Positions 58,072 through 64,000 of a DNA stretch of 64,000 nucleotides are shown one piece after another (position 1 is the stretch's first letter; every line of letters begins with the position of its first letter). Both the position numbers and the translations under genes were made by a program. The DNA lies in the NCBI GenBank assembly GCA_009877105.1, contig WXFD01000006.1:1-64000 (forward strand). Direction: 5' to 3'. Source of the stretch: Bacteroidales bacterium (lineage in GTDB: Bacteria; Bacteroidota; Bacteroidia; Bacteroidales; VadinHA17). The notes under the pieces are model-generated. The model searched no databases. It was not told where the DNA came from and worked only from the letters and a program-made list of their open reading frames with translations.

Positions 58072-59310
58072 ATGGAAAATGTTAATTTGATCGATACCTT
58101 TTCGGAATTCAAGGAGCTTAAGAATATTGACCGCCCCACAATGATGAGCGTGCTCGAGGATGTCTTCAGAAGCATGCTGGCGAAAAAATACGGCTCCGCC
58201 GATAATTTTGACATTATTGTCAATATCGACAAGGGTGACTTTGAGATTTGGAGGAACAGGGTTGTTGTTGAGGATGATGAACTGGTTGACCCCAATACAC
58301 AGATCTCTCTGTCAAAGGCCAAGGAAATTGATGAAGACTATGAGGCAGGAGAGGAGGTTTCCGATGAGGTGAAATTTCTCGATTTCGGCAGGAGGGCAAT
58401 ATTGTCGCTCAGGCAGAACCTGACTGCCAGGATACTTGATCTTGAAAAGAACAATATTTACATAAAATACAAGGACAGGATCGGGGAAATTGTCACCGGG
58501 GAGGTTTACCAGGTTTGGAAACGGGAAATACTTGTACTTGATGATGACGGCAATGAACTGATTATACCCAAGAATGAACAGATTCCTTCGGATCATTTCC
58601 GGAAAGGGGATACGATACGCGCGGTTGTCATCAAGGTTGAGATGAAGAACAACACTCCTTTTATCATCCTCAGCCGCACATCTCCCGTATTTCTAGAAAG
58701 ACTGTTTGAACTGGAGGTACCTGAAATTTTTGACGGACTCATTACCATTAAAAAGATAGTAAGGGTACCCGGTGAACGGGCCAAGGTTGCAGTCGAATCA
58801 TATGACGAGCGCATTGATCCCGTCGGTGCCTGTGTGGGAATGAAGGGTTCCAGGATTCACGGCATTGTCAGGGAACTCCGCAATGAGAACATTGATGTTA
58901 TCAACTACACTTCAAACAACCAGTTATTCATCCAGAGAGCCTTGAGCCCGGCAAAGATAACTTCCATTAAACTGATTGAAGAAACCAAAAGGGCAGAGAT
59001 TTATCTCAAACCCAATGAGGTTTCCCTCGCCATTGGAAAAGGCGGCCTCAATATAAAGCTTGCGAGCCAGCTTACGGGATATGAGATCGATGTTTACAGG
59101 GAGCCGGGAGGAGAGGATGAGGAAGATGTCAATCTGGAAGAGTTCAGCGATGAAATTGAGGAATGGATAATCGATGAATTGAAATCAATCGGCTGCGATA
59201 CGGCCAGAAGTGTTCTCAACCTGTCGATAAGCGATCTTGTTAAAAGGACGGATCTTGAGGAGGAAACAGTTAAGGAAGTGGTAAATATACTGAAGGCTGA
59301 ATTTGAATGA
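58072..59310 (+). CDS. nusA: Transcription termination/antitermination factor NusA
   Basis: 412 residues. N-terminal RNA polymerase-binding domain (1 to about 130), S1 domain (about 131-200; GEIVTGEVYQVWKREILV), then KH1 and KH2 (VPGERAKVAVESYDERIDPVGACVGMKGSRI; LAIGKGGLNIKLASQLTGYEIDVY). A short C-terminal HhH-like part follows (ELKSIGCDTARSVLNLSISDLVKRTDLEEET). Length is normal for the phylum. It may control its own operon by the leader hairpin. Confidence 0.96.
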   Translation: MENVNLIDTFSEFKELKNIDRPTMMSVLEDVFRSMLAKKYGSADNFDIIVNIDKGDFEIWRNRVVVEDDELVDPNTQISLSKAKEIDEDYEAGEEVSDEVKFLDFGRRAILSLRQNLTARILDLEKNNIYIKYKDRIGEIVTGEVYQVWKREILVLDDDGNELIIPKNEQIPSDHFRKGDTIRAVVIKVEMKNNTPFIILSRTSPVFLERLFELEVPEIFDGLITIKKIVRVPGERAKVAVESYDERIDPVGACVGMKGSRIHGIVRELRNENIDVINYTSNNQLFIQRALSPAKITSIKLIEETKRAEIYLKPNEVSLAIGKGGLNIKLASQLTGYEIDVYREPGGEDEEDVNLEEFSDEIEEWIIDELKSIGCDTARSVLNLSISDLVKRTDLEEETVKEVVNILKAEFE

Positions 59311-59366
59311 TCAGGTTTTAACACGATAAACGAATTTTGAAGTATTAAGAAAGGCAAGGTAAATAT

Positions 59367-62330
59367 ATGACAGAGGATATCAAGGCAACAAGATTGAGCA
59401 AGGCCGCCCGTGAATTCAATGTGGGAATTTCCACAATCGTGGATTTCCTGCATAAGAAGGGATTTGACCTTGATTCCAATCCCAACACTAAACTACCTCA
59501 CGAGGCCTATCTGTTGCTTTTAAAGGAATACAGCAGCGATCTGAATGTCAAGAAAGAGTCGGAAAAGCTGATCCTTAAGGATCTTCACAGGAAAAAGGAA
59601 ACTGTGTCCATTGATGATATTGCTGATAAAAACATCACGGAAGATCATGAAAGGGATGAAGAAGTTCTGATAAAGGACACTCTTGCACCAAAGAAAACTG
59701 TTGACATAAAAACCGAGATCAGGAAATCTGACATTAAGCTGGTTGGAAAGATTGATCTTGAGAAGGCATTAAAACCAAAAATACAGAAACCGGAACCTGC
59801 CAGGGAAGCAGTTGAAAAGAAAGCAGAACAGGAGAGCATTCAACCCGAAATAAAAAAGAAGGTAGCAGTCGAAAAGGAAAAAGTTACGCCGGCGGAGGAA
59901 ACAAAGGAAGCAGGCACCAAACCTGGCATCGACTTGCAGATTGTTGGGAAAATAGATCTTGATGCGATAACCGGTGAACGAATCGTGCAGCGGAAGGGAG
60001 AAAAGGCTGCGGTGAAGGAAAAACAGGCGGCAGGTGATACTGAGTCGGCTGAATTGATAAAGGAAAGCACAGCTGCTGCCCCGGCGGCGACCAAAGAGCC
60101 GCTTACAGCCGTTCCTGACTCCGAACCTCTTGTTGCAGAAACGAAAGTTGCGGAAGAGGAGGATATCATCGAATTGTTTAAACCTGAAATCAAAAAACTG
60201 TCTGGTCTGACCGTGGTAGGAAAGATTGATCTTCCGGTTGAAGAGAAGAAAAAGCCAGTTCCCTACCAGCAGGTTAGTCCTGAAGGAGAATCAGATTTCA
60301 GAAGAAAGAAGAAAAGAAAGAGAATTTCCAAGGAAAAGGAACAGGTGCCCCTTGAGAAGCCTGCACCTGTCGAGCGGAAGGACAAGGTCGGCAAGAGAGT
60401 CATCAGGAAAAGAGCCGTCCATACCGAAGTTGATGAGGAAGAGGTTCAGAAACAAATCAAGGAAACTCTTGCCAGGCTCACAACCAAGGGTAAGTCGAAG
60501 GGATCGAGATACCGCAGGGAGAAACGGGAGCTTATCAGTCAGAGGCATCGCGAGGTGGAGGACAAACTCGAGCAGGAAAAGAACATACTGAAGGTTACGG
60601 AATTCGTGTCGGTGAATGAGCTTGCAACCATGATGAATATTCCTGTTACCGAAATTATATCAACCTGTATGAACCTTGGTCTCTTTGTATCCATAAACCA
60701 GCGTCTGGATGCTGAGACCATGGCTCTGCTTGCAGATGAATTCGGATTCAGAGTGGAATTTGTAAGTGCCGAACTTCAGGAAGCTGTCAGGGAAATAGAA
60801 GATGATGAAAAAGATCTTAAGCCCAGGCCGCCTATTGTTACAGTGATGGGGCACGTTGACCATGGCAAGACAAAGCTTCTCGACTACATCAGGCGTACCA
60901 ACGTGATTGCGGGGGAGGCGGGCGGTATCACACAGCATATCGGTGCCTACAGTGTAACCCTCGATGATGGCAGGCACATTACATTCCTTGACACTCCGGG
61001 TCATGAGGCATTTACAGCCATGCGGGCAAGGGGAGCACAGACAACTGATATTGCGATCATTGTCATTGCTGCCGATGACGGAGTGATGCCGCAGACGGTT
61101 GAAGCAATCAATCATGCTTCAGCCGCAGGTGTTCCTATAGTTTTTGCTATAAACAAGATCGATAAGCCAACGGCAAATCCGGAAAAGATAAAGGAGGCCC
61201 TGGCCAACATGAACTATCTGGTCGAGGATTGGGGAGGAAAGTACCAGTCTCAGGAAATATCTGCAAAGAATGGCCTAAACATCGATCTTCTACTGGAAAA
61301 GGTATTGCTGGAAGCTGAATTGCTGGAACTTAAAGCAAACCCCGACAAGCCGGCCATTGGAACGATCATTGAATCCTCCCTTGATAAGGGACGAGGTTTT
61401 ACAGCCACTGTCCTTGTTAAGGCGGGTACCCTCAGGGTTGGTGACATCATGATTGCAGGAAGCTGCTACGGACATATCAAGGCTATGTACAATGAAAGGG
61501 GCCATAAGGTTGAAAAAACCGGACCTGCGACTCCTGCAGTCATCCTGGGATTGAATGGCGCTCCTCAGGCAGGCGATAAGTTCAACATAATGGAAAGCGA
61601 CCGGGAAGCCAAGGATATAGCAACAAAGAGAGCCCAGCTTCAGCGGGAGCAGGACCTTAGAACACAGAAACACATCACCCTTGATGAAATCGGCAGGAGG
61701 ATTGCCATTGGCAACTTCCAGGAGCTTAATATAATAGTAAAGGGCGATGTTGACGGTTCAGTTGAAGCACTGAGTGATTCCCTTATTAAGCTTTCAACAC
61801 CCCAGATACAGCTTAATATCATTCATAAGGCCGTGGGACAGATATCAGAGTCCGACATACTTCTGGCTGCAGCATCAAATGCAGTGATTGTCGGATTCCA
61901 GGTAAGACCTTCCCTCAACGCACGGAAACTGGCGGAAAAGGAGGAGATCGATATAAGGCTCTATTCAATTATCTACGATGCCATAGAGGAGATCCGGGCT
62001 GCAATGGAGGGTATGCTCTCTCCTGAAGTGAAAGAGGAAATAGTTGCCACACTTGAAATAAGGGAAATCTTCAAGGTTACAAAAGTCGGAACAGTGGCCG
62101 GTTGCTATGTAAAGGAAGGCAAAATAACACGGAATACCAAAATCAGGCTGATCCGTGAAGGAATCGTTATTTATACAGGAGAACTTGGTTCCCTGAAACG
62201 ATTCAAGGACGATGTAAAGGAAGTTGTCGGAGGATACGAATGCGGTCTTAATATTGCCAACTTCAACGATATCAAGATAGGTGATATTGTTGAAGGTTAC
62301 CAGGAAATAGAAGTAAAGAAATCCTTATAA
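59367..62330 (+). CDS. infB: Translation initiation factor IF-2
   Basis: 987 residues. IF2-N domain at 1-60 ([24 protein letters not shown]), then a long charged region (about 70-400) with three VGKIDL phrases, a second IF2_N (about 405-470), and the G domain from about 490: [28 protein letters not shown]. Domains II-IV follow to the end. It brings initiator tRNA to the 30S subunit. The 3' end overlaps the convergent gcvH by 6 bp. Confidence 0.97.
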   Translation: MTEDIKATRLSKAAREFNVGISTIVDFLHKKGFDLDSNPNTKLPHEAYLLLLKEYSSDLNVKKESEKLILKDLHRKKETVSIDDIADKNITEDHERDEEVLIKDTLAPKKTVDIKTEIRKSDIKLVGKIDLEKALKPKIQKPEPAREAVEKKAEQESIQPEIKKKVAVEKEKVTPAEETKEAGTKPGIDLQIVGKIDLDAITGERIVQRKGEKAAVKEKQAAGDTESAELIKESTAAAPAATKEPLTAVPDSEPLVAETKVAEEEDIIELFKPEIKKLSGLTVVGKIDLPVEEKKKPVPYQQVSPEGESDFRRKKKRKRISKEKEQVPLEKPAPVERKDKVGKRVIRKRAVHTEVDEEEVQKQIKETLARLTTKGKSKGSRYRREKRELISQRHREVEDKLEQEKNILKVTEFVSVNELATMMNIPVTEIISTCMNLGLFVSINQRLDAETMALLADEFGFRVEFVSAELQEAVREIEDDEKDLKPRPPIVTVMGHVDHGKTKLLDYIRRTNVIAGEAGGITQHIGAYSVTLDDGRHITFLDTPGHEAFTAMRARGAQTTDIAIIVIAADDGVMPQTVEAINHASAAGVPIVFAINKIDKPTANPEKIKEALANMNYLVEDWGGKYQSQEISAKNGLNIDLLLEKVLLEAELLELKANPDKPAIGTIIESSLDKGRGFTATVLVKAGTLRVGDIMIAGSCYGHIKAMYNERGHKVEKTGPATPAVILGLNGAPQAGDKFNIMESDREAKDIATKRAQLQREQDLRTQKHITLDEIGRRIAIGNFQELNIIVKGDVDGSVEALSDSLIKLSTPQIQLNIIHKAVGQISESDILLAAASNAVIVGFQVRPSLNARKLAEKEEIDIRLYSIIYDAIEEIRAAMEGMLSPEVKEEIVATLEIREIFKVTKVGTVAGCYVKEGKITRNTKIRLIREGIVIYTGELGSLKRFKDDVKEVVGGYECGLNIANFNDIKIGDIVEGYQEIEVKKSL

Positions 62331-62699
62331 CATTGACCGGTATTTCTCCGAAGAAAGCAATTCGCCAATTTCATCAGGATTGGTGATTTTGATCCTGATC
62401 ATCCATCCGTTTCCATAAGGATCCTTGTTCACAATGTCAGGTGAGTTTTCGAGGTACGGATTAACCTCAACAATCTCACCTCCAACAGGCATAAACAGGT
62501 CAGATACCGTTTTCACGGCTTCAATTGTCCCGAAAACCTCTTCTTTCTTAAGGGTTTCGCCAAGCGTTTCAATCTCAACAAATACAATGTCGCCCAGTTC
62601 GCCCTGTGCAAAATCGGTTATGCCAACATAAGCAAATTCACCTTCCACTCTGAGCCATTCGTGGTCTTTAGAGTACAATAAACTTTCTGGTACAACCAT
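62325..62699 (-). CDS. gcvH: Glycine cleavage system H protein
   Basis: 124 residues from the ATG at 62699 (MVVPESLLYSKDHEWLRVEGEFAYVGITDFAQ); the open frame reaches 62831 but the added part is not protein-like. Lipoylated Lys63 is in GTIEAVKTVSDL. It shuttles the aminomethyl group between P and T proteins. In many Bacteroidota gcvH follows sprA as here (152 bp gap); P and T genes are not in this window. Confidence 0.95.
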   Translation of the reverse strand: MVVPESLLYSKDHEWLRVEGEFAYVGITDFAQGELGDIVFVEIETLGETLKKEEVFGTIEAVKTVSDLFMPVGGEIVEVNPYLENSPDIVNKDPYGNGWMIRIKITNPDEIGELLSSEKYRSML

Positions 62700-62851
62700 G
62701 GATGTTTGGTAATTAGTGGTTAATATTTGAAACTGATTACTTTTTCTGCCTAAAAATAGGAATTTTTTTTTGCCTGACCGGTTTTTCAATAACTTAATTT
62801 GCCAGATATGCCACAATTGATTGATGGTCAAAATGACCAGAATTGTACTGC

Positions 62852-64000
62852 TTACTGAGCAAGGGTGAATTTAAGGCTGAATCCAAAATTGGTATTGGAT
62901 GTAGGGAAAGTTGTTGCTACGAAAGGATTATTGACAGTATGATCTGCAAAAAGCTGAAGATTGAACCTGTCGCTCAGGACGTAATCAGCAGTGGTCCTTA
63001 TGGTAAACACCTTTATGCCTGCCACAGGCTGATTCACGTTCTCAATTAACTTTCGGGCAATAGTTTTATTATCCCTTATTGAAAGATCGAACCTTATTTT
63101 CAGATCGCTTTTAAGTACGCGCTGACTTCCTCCGGTTTTAATAATTATCTGAACATCATCAAATCTGTAACCTGCTCCGAAAACAAGTTCGTTGATCCTT
63201 GCGTCGGTTACCTGATTGCTCGTCAGGTTCAGGGCCACCGTACGCGATTTCCTCCATTCAAACCTTGATGTAAGATTGCTTTTCCAGTTGAAATCGAGGT
63301 TTATAAGCGGACTGAACTGTTCACTGACCGAAACCACATTGATTTCATACTGCTGGATATAATTGTCCTGCAAGTCTCTCAGCCTGCTCAGGCCGTTGTC
63401 ATCAGCCAGGAAATTAAGATTTGTTGTGTAGGATCCGATCTGGTAAACACTCCTGTACTGATGCGAAAGGTTGATTGACCTGAACACCTTTTGTACGAAC
63501 TGGAATTTAGACAAACCATCAAATGTAAGGCGCCAGTTCGGCATCATCCGGAATGCTGAAGGGAACACGGAAAGATCGACTTTCTTCGGATCAGTTCTTG
63601 TATAGGCTGCATAAAATGCGGGTATAAGGACCTCCCTCGATGTGGCGCCGTAACCACTTTTGTACAACCCCTCAAGTTGTTCACCTGTCCCAGGATTCAC
63701 ATCCGGATCATAACCCGGATCAATACTCTGCCGTGCAGCAGCCCTGCGTTCAGAAATGATTATGCTGTTCTTTTTGAAATTTTCAAATGCTCTTGAGGCA
63801 TAATCATTGTCCTTTGAAATCTTTTCAAAGGCAGAACCCCATGATATTATTGATATTGAAAAACTGCCGTTTACAATCCTGTTACGGGTGCTGTCGGGGA
63901 AATTACCATTATAATCAGCCGTATAATATGAATTTATATTCTCCTGGAAGCGCCGGTCGGCATTTATATCAATCCTCAGACCGGGAAAAGGCTCAATGAT
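62852..64000 (-). CDS. sprA: SprA/Sov, T9SS outer-membrane translocon, C-terminal part
   Basis: The frame is open from the window end to the stop at 62852: 382 residues of the C-terminus of a much larger protein (SprA is normally over 2,000 residues). Visible are ERRAAARQSIDPGYDPDVNPGTGEQLEGLYKSGYGATSREVLIPAFYAAYTRTDPKKVDLSVFPSAFRMMPNWRLTFDGL in pieces, followed by barrel strands and RINELVFGAGYRFDDVQIIIK, ending FGFSLKFTLAQ with an aromatic strand end. SprA is the giant barrel through which T9SS cargo leaves the cell. The N-terminal part lies outside the window. Its presence shows that the secreted proteins above have a route out. Confidence 0.93.
   Translation of the reverse strand: MIEPFPGLRIDINADRRFQENINSYYTADYNGNFPDSTRNRIVNGSFSISIISWGSAFEKISKDNDYASRAFENFKKNSIIISERRAAARQSIDPGYDPDVNPGTGEQLEGLYKSGYGATSREVLIPAFYAAYTRTDPKKVDLSVFPSAFRMMPNWRLTFDGLSKFQFVQKVFRSINLSHQYRSVYQIGSYTTNLNFLADDNGLSRLRDLQDNYIQQYEINVVSVSEQFSPLINLDFNWKSNLTSRFEWRKSRTVALNLTSNQVTDARINELVFGAGYRFDDVQIIIKTGGSQRVLKSDLKIRFDLSIRDNKTIARKLIENVNQPVAGIKVFTIRTTADYVLSDRFNLQLFADHTVNNPFVATTFPTSNTNFGFSLKFTLAQ

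Noticed and set aside
59367..60600. VGKIDL repeats in IF-2 as a new motif
   Set aside because: Such phrases in the charged N-terminal region are usual for IF-2 of this phylum.
62325..64000. gcvH next to sprA as an odd neighbourhood
   Set aside because: This adjacency is common in Bacteroidota and gives no new information.

Overview
The window is a chromosomal stretch of a Bacteroidota bacterium, most likely of the order Bacteroidales or a close relative. Lineage markers visible in the sequence are: type IX secretion (T9SS) parts (SprA C-terminus, a PorP/SprF protein, a type B sorting domain and a type A sorting domain), an LpxC-FabZ fusion, a GSCFA protein, an IPExxxVDY-type protein beside rnc, an RprX/RprY-like two-component pair, a sufBCDSE operon, sprA next to gcvH, and promoters of the TTTG-N19-TAnnTTTG type. 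Nearly all of the DNA is housekeeping. The accessory parts are about 0-9.5 kb and 12.9-14.5 kb, plus small islands at 33.2 kb and 37.5 kb.

Layout. 0-9.5 kb: the end of a tRNA-Ser with its terminator and two damaged inverted copies of that tail; two secreted PKD-like proteins that end in the same short tail; about 2 kb of almost gene-free DNA; a 1,326-residue multidomain adhesin-like protein with a type B sorting domain, directly followed by its probable PorP/SprF partner. 9.5-12.9 kb: a sugar-porter/UroD-like operon and a conserved unknown gene. 12.9-14.5 kb: a gene-poor region with a possible small RNA, a 57-residue ORF, a tandem array of tRNA-Arg tail plus terminator cassettes, tRNA-Arg(CCG), and a perfect 24-bp palindrome in front of leuS. 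14.5-24.5 kb: leuS, an M23 peptidase, purN, acpP-fabF-rnc, and the RprXY-like pair. 24.7-32.3 kb (minus strand): lepA, groES-groEL with a candidate sigma-54 promoter, and a sigma-54 activator-lptE-TPR-secG operon. 32.4-38 kb: kdsB, a protein that is almost only a T9SS sorting domain, a MerR regulator, GSCFA and alpha/beta hydrolase genes, an ECF sigma factor, a MITE-like element, yjbQ. 38-44.7 kb (minus): sufBCDSE, a DUF59 gene and queG. 45-51.5 kb: two tandem ion-transporter paralogues, a DUF4139 protein, yccF, thiL. 51.5-57 kb (minus): an HD phosphohydrolase-lpxD-lpxC/fabZ-lpxA operon and a radical SAM gene. 57.5-62.3 kb: rimP-nusA-infB. 62.3-64 kb (minus): gcvH and the C-terminal third or less of sprA.

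How the parts work together. The secreted PKD/DUF11/HYR/SprB-repeat proteins and the small type A protein are likely or possible cargo of the T9SS translocon whose SprA end lies at the right edge. Envelope building is served by lpxD, lpxC/fabZ, lpxA, kdsB, lptE, secG and the M23 protein. The suf genes and the DUF59 gene feed iron-sulfur enzymes such as the QueG encoded at the end of the same operon. The most interesting non-gene structure is the occurrence, behind two unrelated tRNAs, of duplicated cassettes made of the tRNA 3' end plus its terminator. The most interesting regulatory reading is a GG-N10-GC sigma-54 promoter in front of groES, 2.4 kb from a gene for a receiver-less sigma-54 activator.
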